Shown: in pieces, positions 35,150-45,258 of the stretch
How positions within the stretch are numbered: the stretch's first letter is position 1
Layout: the number at the start of each line of letters is the position of its first letter
Source of the DNA: Asterella californica
Lineage: Eukaryota > Streptophyta > Marchantiopsida > Marchantiales > Aytoniaceae
Assembly (NCBI GenBank): GCA_036924285.1
Contig: JAYKYS010000009.1
Coordinates: 22,610,001-22,674,000, forward strand
Length of the DNA stretch: 64,000 bases
Reading direction: 5' to 3'
The notes under the pieces: generated by a model
Database searches by the model: none
Told to the model about the DNA's origin: nothing
The model's input: the letters and a program-made list of their open reading frames with translations, nothing else
Program-made: the position numbers and the translations under genes

Positions 35150-37182
35150 TGTCGTAGCGAGAGCCTTTCCTTTGAGCAAGGGCGTACCTTCTGGCTGTGG
35201 CTAGCGATCAATGCACAGCAGAGCGACAAGTTTCCTGTAGATTTCTCTCTAACTTCCTCGATAAGTAAGTACTTTCTTCCTCTCAGTAAAGGGTCAAGAT
35301 AACCACACGAAAACGTTGGATGATCATGGGCACGACAAACGGGATATGTGATGACATGATCTCTCGGTAGTATTCCTCTCCGAAGTTTCTCACTACTAGG
35401 GCTTCGTACATGGCTTTGGGTCGACAGATGTGTCTTATCTCGCACTCGATATTAAAGTTTACAGGAGAAAGTTGATTTAGATCCATCCTTCGTCAGATGA
35501 GGATATAGACGGTAAGATCCCATTCTTGGCCGTAAGTGACAACAGGTAAGATCACAGGGACAGACGAGAGCATGATTTGCGCGGTAAAGTTATGCCCAAA
35601 GGATCCTATCAGAAACTGTTGGAAATGGACTCGTTCCATGTACATCAGTTTGATCTGGAAAGGGTTTCGGAAAGGGAATCTGGGCGGTAAGTAGAGACCT
35701 TCGTCCATCTCTCACAACATTTACACTCCAACTACAAGGATATCTCGATCCATAGAACATCGATATAATCTCATAGGATCATCACGATCTCTCCACGAAC
35801 AATCTCTTGAATTTTTCTCCCAGGTCGAATGCCCCCACACAAGTCACTCCCCTTTGCTTAAAAGTTTCGAACACAAAACAAGGATAGGTGCAGGCTCCCT
35901 AACCAAGCAACCCAAGCCTCACGGACCGATGAGGTGGCACACATGCACATCGCATGTTTGGTGCCGTCATACTCATCCACATGTGGGTCTTCTGGTGAAA
36001 GGTTCTAATGCATGCACCGTAACGTGTCCCAAAAACCAGAGACTAGGCTAGACAGGTAGTCGACTCTACAGGTCAAGGGTCGCACTTTGCCACGTTGAGT
36101 GCGAACCTGACAATCACATGACGTGGTTACAACGTAGGCCGCTAAAGTCTCATCTACGCCTAGAATACGCCAAAGCAATACAAACGTCACACTGGATACT
36201 TTTCTGCCAGCTGCCGCTAACAAGACTCGGGACCTGGACTAGATACCGTTGCCGATACAACTCGACAGAAAAACAGCGAACTTTCACACATGATAGTTAC
36301 AGATCTACAGCTTAGTCTCCTCTCAAACTTGCCACGTAGGTAGGATACTAGAATCCTTACTTACAGGTCAAATTTCAGGAAGATCTGACGGCTAGATCTT
36401 CTCCCACAATTAACACAAATCCACAGAAACTAACACGCACTTCCAATCTCAGATTCAGGACAGAAGCTTCTTCGCCTAAATGAACCGTCCACTTCCACTC
36501 AAACTTCTTGTGCTATCAATTCAGAAGGTAAACTCACTACTCAAGAAATTTGAGCCGATTTGACCGTTCGGATCATCCTCCATGAATCTGCAAAGTTGCT
36601 GCTCCAGATTGAGAGCTTTCTGCACCCCGTCGCCTTCAAATCACCATTGCGCTCAATCCGCAGAACATCCGGTGGTGAAATTTGTGGTCAGAGCTTCAGC
36701 AACTACCAGACTACAAGCTCATGAAATCTGGTCTCAATCTGACGGCTCAATCACTCAAACTCCTTAATCTTACAATCGGAAGAGAAAGCTATGTACTCCC
36801 ATCACTCTATGAACTTCAAATCGCCATAACGTATGCCCTGGACCTCCAAATCGAGTGAAATTTGTGGGCAGATTGCTCCTCCCGTCGAGAGCTCTCCGCC
36901 CATGCCCTCTGATCCCCAAAATCCCTCGTCAAAGTACCCCGATCCTTCCAGAGCGCACACTTAGGTAGATGACAAGTTACCTTCACTTTTTTGAGGACCA
37001 ATGAGAAGTTAAAGGACTCAACCTTGTCCTTTTCTGCCCCATGGAGAGCCCCAGCAGATAATAGAGCATTCTAAGCTCATAAGAGCAATGTTTTGGATCC
37101 CATTATACCACAACTTCTACAATTATGTGCAAAACGCACTTATACGCGTAATTTACATACTAACTGGTCCCACAACAGGACA
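35150..37182 (-). repeat. gypsy 3' LTR (2,033 bp)
   Basis: Pairs with 43226-45258. Mismatches were seen near 35815, 36115, 36864, 36876 and 36937-36943. It is unusually long for an LTR and contains no convincing gene. Confidence 0.97.
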
Positions 37183-37198
37183 TTCACCCCCTCCAAAC
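37183..37198 (-). promoter_or_regulatory. gypsy polypurine tract
   Basis: The minus strand reads TTTGGAGGGGGTGAATG directly before the 3' LTR. It is the expected primer site for plus-strand cDNA. The related older element has GGAGGGGGTGGA at 45839-45850 in the same place. Confidence 0.9.
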
Positions 37199-37227
37199 CT
37201 GCACATCCTCCGGTATGTGCCAACTTG

Positions 37228-40200
37228 TTATCCATAGTCATCATCGTATCCTTCATCGTGCTCTGAATTGTCAGGTTCATCATCATCTTCTCTCGCATAA
37301 GGTCTGGAAAGATGAGAATCAGACTCGAGAAGTTCATCGAAATCAAGAAATCCTTCACGTCTTCGGAAAACCTTGACCCTTTTACCAGCAATGGGTAACT
37401 TCAAGAGTGTACCATCCAATTCTCGCAAACTATATGTGGCGTTGTCGTGAACGACAACAACAACGTAAGGACCAAACCAACGTCGTGCAAACTTCTTGAT
37501 AGTGATGTGTTGGTTATCCAAATTGTTGTCATATACTATGACCCAGTCACCTTCTCGGATCGGCTTCTTCCGCAGTCGATGTGTCTTGTCGAACCGCTCC
37601 TTGTTCTTCAACCTCGCCTCCTTGAGTTTGACCAATGCTTCTTCGAGGTCCTCCTCACGTCGCTCAAGCTGCTGAATTCGTAGTGCCAATAGTCCTTCCC
37701 TATCAGAACCATCCTCCCAAGGTAGAGATACCCAAGTAGGAACGTCTCCTTCCGCTGGCATGATAGGTTTTTGACCGGTCATCAATTCTGTAGGCATGTA
37801 ACCAGTGACAGTACTATGAGTAGTTCTATCAGCCCACAACGCAAAAGGAAGAAGTCTAGGCCAGTCCCCATGACGCCCCTTGCACGCTTTCACCAATGCT
37901 TGGATGATTGGTGGGTGCCCTCGTTCACTTTTCCCATTCGCTTCCGGGTTCATCGAAGTGGTCAACTTCAATCGTATTCCATATCTGTTGAAGAACTCAC
38001 GTGCTTCATCTGCATTCAACTCTCCTCTATCTGCACGGATTCTCTCCACGCTTCCATATCTAGAAACGATATCTTCTAATATGAATCGACAGACAGGTTC
38101 AGTAGCTTTGGTGCGTAGAGCCCTGCCTTCTACAAAGTTAGATAGCTCTTCCCGAGCTAAAACTAAATGACGCATGCCCCAAATTCCTGGTGGCATGGCA
38201 ACCAGATCCAAAACCCATTGGAAATGAATGGACAAGGGATACGTAGGTCTCAATCCATCCCTATACTGAATCTTGGATTGGAATTGACATTCAATGCATG
38301 ACCCAACAAACTTCTCTACATCTCGATACAATCCTTTCCACCAATATCTCTCCTTGATCTTGGTAAAGGTTGCCCATGTACCTCGATGTCCTGTCCATAA
38401 GGTATCATGGAATTGTTCGAGTACTTGTTTCTTGGTCTCTGCATCATCCACTACTCTCAAGGGTACTCCATCTCTCCTCTTTGGCCTCTTCCACAGATAT
38501 CCATCTCGTAATAGATAGCCATAGGCCTGATGTCGTATCTCCTTGAAGACTTTCTCCGTCCATTCTCCATACTTCTGAAGAGTGCTTAGATAGCGTCCGA
38601 TTTCCTTGAGCCTCCCACAATACAATTCTTCCTTGAAAGGAAGAACACCATCCAAGCGACTCCGGTCCTCGCTTGATAGTTGTAGAACTTGCCCCTCCTC
38701 TGCATCATCTTCCTCCATATCTTCTGCCTCCATATCTCCTTCTTCAGAGTACCTAGCTCTAGACAACATGTCTGCCATCGAATTCATCTTCCCTGCTATG
38801 TGTCTCAACTCTGGATTCAACGACCTAACGTAAGCTATCCAACGTAACATAGCAATATCAGGCGTTGTGCAGTTTGCTATCATTCCCAACAAAGGTAAGC
38901 AATCAGTTTCAAGTAGTACATGTGCTCCAATGAGATACTCCTTCTCAGCTTTCATTGCAGTTACAACGCCCCAGAGCTCTCGTTTGACTTGAGGGTATCT
39001 CCTTTGTCGATCTGTAAGTATGCGAGCACCAAATCTTGTTGCAAACCTCTTTTCCTCACCATCATCTTGCCCTATTGCCCAACCTATAGCGATAGGACTA
39101 GTATCAACCGTAACGACTATGGGTCTACCACAATCATAGCTCAACTGTCGTAGAACTGGTGGTGATTTCAATGCTTCTTTTAGTCGCACCATAGCGACTC
39201 TCTGCTCCTCACCCCAAGTGAACCTTCTTCGCTTCCTCAACAACTCATACAATGGTTCAGACATGTGACCAAAATGAGGAATCCACACTCGATAGAACAA
39301 ACAAGCTCCCAAGAATCTCCTAACCTCTGTGGTGTTGGCACAATCTTTCATCCTCCCAATAGCATCAACCTTTGATGGGTTCGGGCGTCGGCCAAAAGCT
39401 CCACAAAGATGACCAACCACAACAATCTCCGGAACTCCAAAGCTCGATTTCTCCGCTGAAAGAGTGAGATTTACCTCCTCAAGCCTTGTTAAGATCATCT
39501 CCACATCGTGAATATGATCAACCACAAATCTTCGACATCCATCCTCAGTAAGCTTCTCATCCTTATCTTCGACTGCACATCCTTTCATAGGAATATCATC
39601 TATGAAAGGTATGGTCTTCTCCTGAATGAATTCTCTCAAAATCCTATTCATTGCATTTTGCACATGAGCAACAGAGTTCGTCGCTCCTTGTGGTAATGTG
39701 CACATCCTTACAAGCCCAAGCGGAGTACGCATGGTGGTGAGATCTCTGCTCTCTATTGCAAACTGGAACTGATCATACCCAGAGTGTAAATCTCCAATCG
39801 AGTAGATAGCACGACCAGCAAAAGCTTCTGCAACTTCATCTACTATGGGTCCTGATCCCATGTTCCGAATAGTCACCTTGTTAGCATGTTGCATGTCTTG
39901 GATGAACCTAAGAGCTCCTGACTTCTTAGGTACAGTAAACCATCGACTCGAGTAAGGTCCCATAGATGGCTCTAAAATACCCATGCGTATCTTCTCTTTC
40001 AACAATTCAACAAGCTTCGGCAACATAGCTCGTGGCACTGGTATAGGCTTCAAGTCCCAAGGCACGTGTGGTACTGTGAAGATCACCATGGGTGCTACGA
40101 CACTCGTATCTACACATCCAATCTCTTCTGCACTGAAAGCAAAAGCCTTTCCATGTCTTCTCAGCATCTCATGAAAACGCTTTCTCTCTTCCTCAATAAG

Positions 40201-40836
40201 AAACTCACCCCCTCCAATCTGTAGTCGTTTGAGTGTCTCTTCTGTGAACCTGTGCCCTATTCTCTGTGAATCCCGCAGAACTGGTTCAGTCGATGCTCGT
40301 TCCACTTGCTTGTTAGAGTCTTCAGGTAGTTGAGTAGCCACCGGCTTCACTTTACGCGCCACCGTCTTGTATTTTGTATGAACCTGCGCTTCTTGGTGTT
40401 TCATGGCTCTACTCTTCTCTAACTCCAACTCATGATCTCCTTTCATCTGAAGCTGAACCTTGTAGCCGTTCTCGACGAATCTTGTAATCTCCTCATGTAA
40501 CTCACGTGAACGGATCGCGACTACTCCATTAACCAAAGAATCGGTGCTTATAAACGACAAAACTTCCTCAAGAGTATCTTCAAAGCCCTCTTCTTCATAC
40601 ATCCCGTTAATGAACTCCTGATCTAACAAAACTCCTTGAGTTTTGAAGAGATCTTCCTGCTTCTTCACACATCGTCTTTGTGCACTATCCATCTCTTCTA
40701 TCACTCGAAATCTATTTACACATGTTTCAGAAAACTGAGCAAACCCACATTTAAACATCTCTTCTTCATCTTCTGGCACTAGCGGAAGGCTCTTTCTCCT
40801 ATCAACACTCCCATACTCCTGCTCTACAGGAGTGCT
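37228..40836 (-). CDS. gypsy pol: RT, RNase H, integrase
   Basis: About 1,200 codons without a stop. There is no ATG near the 5' end; the frame overlaps the gag stop in the -1 register, so it is probably made as a gag-pol fusion. RT: PYSSRWFTVPKKSGALRFIQD, LPQGATNSVAHVQ, and the catalytic box FIDD near residue 391 (most RTs have YxDD). RNase H: TVDTSP near 556, KREL, ETDCLPLL. Integrase: the HHCC finger (FHDTLWTGH...CIECQ) near 780-815, D in WVLDLVAMPP, D in IRADRGEL, E in GKSERGHPP, and a GPY/F-type C-terminal module (RRWFGPYVVVV) near 1103, then an acidic tail. No chromodomain was seen. It would copy and integrate the element. All catalytic acids appear present. Confidence 0.95.
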   Translation of the reverse strand, partial: STPVEQEYGSVDRRKSLPLVPEDEEEMFKCGFAQFSETCVNRFRVIEEMDSAQRRCVKKQEDLFKTQGVLLDQEFINGMYEEEGFEDTLEEVLSFISTDSLVNGVVAIRSRELHEEITRFVENGYKVQLQMKGDHELELEKSRAMKHQEAQVHTKYKTVARKVKPVATQLPEDSNKQVERASTEPVLRDSQRIGHRFTEETLKRLQIGGGEFLIEEERKRFHEMLRRHGKAFAFSAEEIGCVDTSVVAPMVIFTVPHVPWDLKPIPVPRAMLPKLVELLKEKIRMGILEPSMGPYSSRWFTVPKKSGALRFIQDMQHANKVTIRNMGSGPIVDEVAEAFAGRAIYSIGDLHSGYDQFQFAIESRDLTTMRTPLGLVRMCTLPQGATNSVAHVQNAMNRILREFIQEKTIPFIDDIPMKGCAVEDKDEKLTEDGCRRFVVDHIHDVEMILTRLEEVNLTLSAEKSSFGVPEIVVVGHLCGAFGRRPNPSKVDAIGRMKDCANTTEVRRFLGACLFYRVWIPHFGHMSEPLYELLRKRRRFTWGEEQRVAMVRLKEALKSPPVLRQLSYDCGRPIVVTVDTSPIAIGWAIGQDDGEEKRFATRFGARILTDRQRRYPQVKRELWGVVTAMKAEKEYLIGAHVLLETDCLPLLGMIANCTTPDIAMLRWIAYVRSLNPELRHIAGKMNSMADMLSRARYSEEGDMEAEDMEEDDAEEGQVLQLSSEDRSRLDGVLPFKEELYCGRLKEIGRYLSTLQKYGEWTEKVFKEIRHQAYGYLLRDGYLWKRPKRRDGVPLRVVDDAETKKQVLEQFHDTLWTGHRGTWATFTKIKERYWWKGLYRDVEKFVGSCIECQFQSKIQYRDGLRPTYPLSIHFQWVLDLVAMPPGIWGMRHLVLAREELSNFVEGRALRTKATEPVCRFILEDIVSRYGSVERIRADRGELNADEAREFFNRYGIRLKLTTSMNPEANGKSERGHPPIIQALVKACKGRHGDWPRLLPFALWADRTTHSTVTGYMPTELMTGQKPIMPAEGDVPTWVSLPWEDGSDREGLLALRIQQLERREEDLEEALVKLKEARLKNKERFDKTHRLRKKPIREGDWVIVYDNNLDNQHITIKKFARRWFGPYVVVVVHDNATYSLRELDGTLLKLPIAGKRVKVFRRREGFLDFDELLESDSHLSRPYAREDDDEPDNSEHDEGYDDDYG
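40203..40218 (-). promoter_or_regulatory. second (central) polypurine tract inside pol
   Basis: The minus strand reads ATTGGAGGGGGTGAGTTT within the codons for QIGGGEF. It shares the 13-mer TTGGAGGGGGTGA with the 3' polypurine tract 3 kb downstream. Lentiviruses and Ty1 use such central copies to start a second plus strand; that role here is inference. Confidence 0.5.
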
Positions 40837-40846
40837 AACTAAAAAT
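40815..40846 (-). promoter_or_regulatory. probable -1 ribosomal frameshift signal at gag/pol junction
   Basis: On the minus strand gag ends GAT TTT TAG. The U-run allows the P-site TTT to re-pair one base back, after which TTA GTT AGC opens pol. Five nt after the TAG is a perfect 7-bp stem ACTCCTG / CAGGAGT with loop TAGAG (40815-40833). A slippery run, a short spacer and a stem-loop are the parts of a -1 frameshift site. The heptamer is A UUU UUA, not the best-known type. Confidence 0.6.
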
Positions 40847-42549
40847 CCGAGAACTCTTTGTCAGTCCTTAAGGGACTGTCCCTCAGCTTCTCTCTGTTCC
40901 TTTCATGACCCGTACGTACAGTAAGAAACTGAACCGCCCTCGTACCATCTTGACTTCTAATACGAGCATAATGAGATCCATCGTCCATTACTTTCGTCTC
41001 CATCCTAGACGCAGTAATATATGGTTGACCTAGGATCACAGGATAAGCAGCTACACTCTGAACAAAAAAGTTTTGTTCTATCTCTACATCTCCTATACGA
41101 GTTTTGACAGCTGGACAAGCACCAAAAAGTTCACCTCTTTGGTTGTTAGCAGCACGAAGAACCCATCCATGTCTTGTGTCGATTGGCCACTTCCCCTTCT
41201 CGTAAACGTTTTTGGACATGATATTAATCTCCGAACCGTGATCCACCAACGCCACTATAGCTTCTGACAAGTTACCCAGTCGGACCCTTGTCTCTGTGGT
41301 TGCCCGAGCCCAATATGCTCGAGAATAGTGACTCTCATGTTGCTTCTCGTCGCCATATTCTGCAGCACAGTCTGAAACTCTTGCCTCTCTTCCTTTCGAC
41401 GCCTGTAGTACATGCTTTTGAGCAAATACGCGACCTAACTCTTCATCTTCTTCCCCAGTGATGTCAGTATCCAATGCTTTCACCATCACTGTATCTGCAG
41501 TCATCTGCCTCTTTCTCTTGATCACATCTATAATCAACTCATGAAAGTCACGTTTGGCTATTCCCAAGGCTTCTCGCAAGGAAAATTCTATCTTTGCATC
41601 CAAAATTCTCTCTTCAAGAATCTCCTTCAAGTTGGTGGTGGTCTCGATATCTGACTGTAGTCTGTAGGTCGGTGCTTTACCTTTGCCCTTTGAAGACGCT
41701 CCTTTGCCTTTCTCTCTCATCTCCGTGTCATGAATAGGAACATCAACCATAGGTTCAGATGTAGATGCCCCTTGAGACGTCGAAGGGATATCAGAAGGTG
41801 ATGCCTCTTGTTGCCCTCTCCTCTTCGTGGCTCTGGCTCTCCTTGTAGCCTCCTCCGGATCAGCAACATCATCATCACGTCTCTTTTTCTCTTCCACAAT
41901 CGCATCTTGCCAGCTTACATGCTTCTCTTGTACCAAGTAAGCCTTGACACACCCTGCCTCTACAGGATCATCCCATCCAGTAATGCGGCGAATTGCCTCC
42001 GCACCTCGTAACATTACTTCTCGTGGAACTTCAACTACATCGCTCTTAACAGCTGCTACAACCGGTACATCTACTTCAATCGCAAATGTTTCTGGCTCTA
42101 TCGTGCGTATCGCCGTAGCTATACCAACCTGACCTCTCACCAAACTCTTCATTCCTCCCTTACCAAAGTTGGTACCCAACGGCGCACCAGTTTGGGCGAG
42201 ATGAATCTTTCCATCTCTAAAATTCACGACTCCTGTTCTGAGAGCCTCGGAAAACTCCTCACAATCCCGACGTTGGTGTTCAGTACTGTCACACCAGATA
42301 CATCTTCTAACAAAATTTTTGTTAGTTGAAGATGCATTGGTATCACCAGGACTTCGACTATGCTTTAGCTCTGCCATCTCTATCCTCAACTCTCTCAGAC
42401 CCTTAACCAACTCATCGATTGCAGAATCTTCAATCTTGCTATTGGCAGGCTTAGGCAATGGAGCTAAAGAGACATCAGACCTCAAGGTTGCAGCTCTACC
42501 TCTTCCACGTTTCTGCTTCGTGAGAATAGTAACAGCTTCCTCTACCTTT
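40839..42549 (-). CDS. gypsy gag C-terminal part with zinc knuckle and protease
   Basis: It continues the gag frame after the TGA at 42552-42554 and runs 570 codons to TAG at 40839. A CCHC knuckle RCIWCDSTEHQRRDC lies about 60 residues after the first in-frame Met (42485). A charged region with KGKGKAPTYR follows. The aspartic protease has its active site at ALVDHGSEINIMS (so D-H-G instead of D-[ST]-G), with the flap/second half ending in YPVILGQPYIT. The older relatives in the window do not preserve this part, so whether DHG is a family trait cannot be checked here. The protein would bind element RNA and process the polyprotein. Confidence 0.88.
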
Positions 42550-42551
42550 CG

Positions 42552-43157
42552 TCAGTCTGTGCTCACTCCTCCTTCTTCTCCCTTGTCTGCTAACATCAAG
42601 AAAAGCTTGTCCTCTAGATTTTCATCAGCAGCTTCTAGAAAAAGTTCTGTCTTCCTTAAGTCAAGCGTTGTCCTCTCGGATGGAGACAATTGACAGAACC
42701 GTTTCTCAAACTCACGCAGCAACTCATTTGGCGTCATCTCATTCCCCGGACGCTGCTCTATCCACTCCAAGAATGTTCTCTTGGTTACTCTATCCGCATC
42801 ATCATCAAAAAATTCACTCTTCAACCTTTGCTCATACTCCTCCCAAGAACTCGTACGTGCATCCTTCAGCTTTGTCACTTGACTACGGATCTCAGGTATC
42901 ACAGCCAACTCGAAACTAGAAATCATCTCAGTCTCAGGCACACGATTTACCTCCATCTCACAAATATACTCCCGAACATACTTCGTGATGTTCCTTCCAT
43001 CGAACCTCCCCAACTTCTTCACCACCGCTTGTAGAGCTCTTGTAGACTTCTGCTCCCCAACATCGCCTCCTTGTTGTTGTCTCAAGAACATCGTCAATGC
43101 TCGAAGCAGATCGTCCGCTCCTCCTCCACTCGTCCCCATTGCTTCGGGAAGATTCAT
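42552..43157 (-). CDS. gypsy gag N-terminal part
   Basis: The start is the ATG at 43155-43157 (MNLPEAMGTSGGGADD), about 70 bp inside the 5' LTR; an upstream GTG in frame is less likely. About 200 codons form a helical retrotransposon gag (KKLGRFDGRNITKYVREYICEM, WEEYEQRLKSEFF, PNELLREFEKRFCQLSPSERT). It ends in TGA at 42552, followed by C and by continued gag frame. The TGA may be read through (UGA-C is a leaky context) or may be a single mutation of a Trp or Arg codon. The matching gag start is also seen at the left window edge. Confidence 0.88.
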   Translation of the reverse strand: MNLPEAMGTSGGGADDLLRALTMFLRQQQGGDVGEQKSTRALQAVVKKLGRFDGRNITKYVREYICEMEVNRVPETEMISSFELAVIPEIRSQVTKLKDARTSSWEEYEQRLKSEFFDDDADRVTKRTFLEWIEQRPGNEMTPNELLREFEKRFCQLSPSERTTLDLRKTELFLEAADENLEDKLFLMLADKGEEGGVSTD

Positions 43158-43203
43158 GCTTGACGCTCCTCGGCAACAACTCACTCAACCACCTCAAAGC
43201 GTG

Positions 43204-43223
43204 CTCTCAGTGGAAGCACCAAA
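43204..43223 (-). promoter_or_regulatory. gypsy primer-binding site, unusual
   Basis: The minus strand reads TATT then TGGTGCTTCCACTGAGAG just inside the 5' LTR. TGG fits the complement of a tRNA CCA end, but the rest is not the plant initiator-Met site. The core GTGCTTCCACTGAGAG is kept in the degenerate gypsy at 300-316, which supports it as functional. Confidence 0.65.
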
Positions 43224-43225
43224 TA

Positions 43226-45258
43226 TGTCGTAGCGAGAGCCTTTCCTTTGAGCAAGGGCGTACCTTCTGGCTGTGGCTAGCGATCAATGCACAGCAGAGC
43301 GACAAGTTTCCTGTAGATTTCTCTCTAACTTCCTCGATAAGTAAGTACTTTCTTCCTCTCAGTAAAGGGTCAAGATAACCACACGAAAACGTTGGATGAT
43401 CATGGGCACGACAAACGGGATATGTGATGACATGATCTCTCGGTAGTATTCCTCTCCGAAGTTTCTCACTACTAGGGCTTCGTACATGGCTTTGGGTCGA
43501 CAGATGTGTCTTATCTCGCACTCGATATTAAAGTTTACAGGAGAAAGTTGATTTAGATCCATCCTTCGTCAGATGAGGATATAGACGGTAAGATCCCATT
43601 CTTGGCCGTAAGTGACAACAGGTAAGATCACAGGGACAGACGAGAGCATGATTTGCGCGGTAAAGTTATGCCCAAAGGATCCTATCAGAAACTGTTGGAA
43701 ATGGACTCGTTCCATGTACATCAGTTTGATCTGGAAAGGGTTTCGGAAAGGGAATCTGGGCGGTAAGTAGAGACCTTCGTCCATCTCTCACAACATTTAC
43801 ACTCCAACTACAAGGATATCTCGATCCATAGAACATCGATATAATCTCATAGGATCATCACGATCTCTCCACGAACAATCTCTTGAATTTTTCCCCCAGG
43901 TCGAATGCCCCCACACAAGTCACTCCCCTTTGCTTAAAAGTTTCGAACACAAAACAAGGATAGGTGCAGGCTCCCTAACCAAGCAACCCAAGCCTCACGG
44001 ACCGATGAGGTGGCACACATGCACATCGCATGTTTGGTGCCGTCATACTCATCCACATGTGGGTCTTCTGGTGAAAGGTTCTAATGCATGCACCGTAACG
44101 TGTCCCAAAAACCAGAGACTAGGCTAGACAGGTAGTCGACTCTACAGGTCAAGGGTCGCACTTTGCCACGTTGAGTGCGAACCTGACAACCACATGACGT
44201 GGTTACAACGTAGGCCGCTAAAGTCTCATCTACGCCTAGAATACGCCAAAGCAATACAAACGTCACACTGGATACTTTTCTGCCAGCTGCCGCTAACAAG
44301 ACTCGGGACCTGGACTAGATACCGTTGCCGATACAACTCGACAGAAAAACAGCGAACTTTCACACATGATAGTTACAGATCTACAGCTTAGTCTCCTCTC
44401 AAACTTGCCACGTAGGTAGGATACTAGAATCCTTACTTACAGGTCAAATTTCAGGAAGATCTGACGGCTAGATCTTCTCCCACAATTAACACAAATCCAC
44501 AGAAACTAACACGCACTTCCAATCTCAGATTCAGGACAGAAGCTTCTTCGCCTAAATGAACCGTCCACTTCCACTCAAACTTCTTGTGCTATCAATTCAG
44601 AAGGTAAACTCACTACTCAAGAAATTTGAGCCGATTTGACCGTTCGGATCATCCTCCATGAATCTGCAAAGTTGCTGCTCCAGATTGAGAGCTTTCTGCA
44701 CCCCGTCGCCTTCAAATCACCATTGCGCTCAATCCGCAGAACATCCGGTGGTGAAATTTGTGGTCAGAGCTTCAGCAACTACCAGACTACAAGCTCATGA
44801 AATCTGGTCTCAATCTGACGGCTCAATCACTCAAACTCCTTAATCTTACAATCGGAAGAGAAAGCTATGTACTCCCATCACTCTATGAACTTCAAATCGC
44901 CATAACGTATGCCCTGGACCTCCAAATCGAGTGAAATTTGTGGTCAGATTGCTCTTCCCGTCGAGAGCTCTCCGCCCATGCCCTCTGATCCCCAAAATCC
45001 CTCGTCAAAGTGCCCTGATCCTTCCAGAGCGCACACTTAGGTAGATGACAAGTTACCTTCACTTTTTTGAGGACCAATGAGAAGTTAAAGGACTCAACCT
45101 TGTCCTTTTCTGCCCCATGGAGAGCCCCAGCAGATAATAGAGCATTCTAAGCTCATAAGAGCAATGTTTTGGATCCCATTATACCACAACTTCTACAATT
45201 ATGTGCAAAACGCACTTATACGCGTAATTTACATACTAACTGGTCCCACAACAGGACA
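43226..45258 (-). repeat. gypsy 5' LTR (2,033 bp)
   Basis: Pairs with 35150-37182. Minus-strand start TGTCCTGTTGTGG at 45258; the end TACGACA at 43226 is followed by the primer-binding site. Confidence 0.97.

Larger units (their letters stand above)
35150..45258 (-). mobile_element. intact-looking Ty3/gypsy element, 10,109 bp
   Basis: Two LTRs of exactly 2,033 bp (35150-37182 and 43226-45258) differ at about six positions by eye, start TGTCCTGTTGTGG and end TACGACA on the minus strand, and are flanked by ACGC duplications. Order on the minus strand is 5' LTR (right), PBS, gag, zinc knuckle, protease, RT, RNase H, integrase, polypurine tract, 3' LTR (left). The only interruptions are a TGA in gag (42552) and a -1 register change at the gag end (40839), and both could be recoding sites. 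It sits inside an older relative on the other strand. Its low LTR divergence marks it as the youngest element of the window. Confidence 0.97.

Noticed and set aside
35150..37000. Open frames repeated identically at 35.2-37.0 kb and 43.3-45.1 kb
   Set aside because: They lie in the two 2,033-bp LTRs and are non-coding LTR sequence, not duplicated genes.
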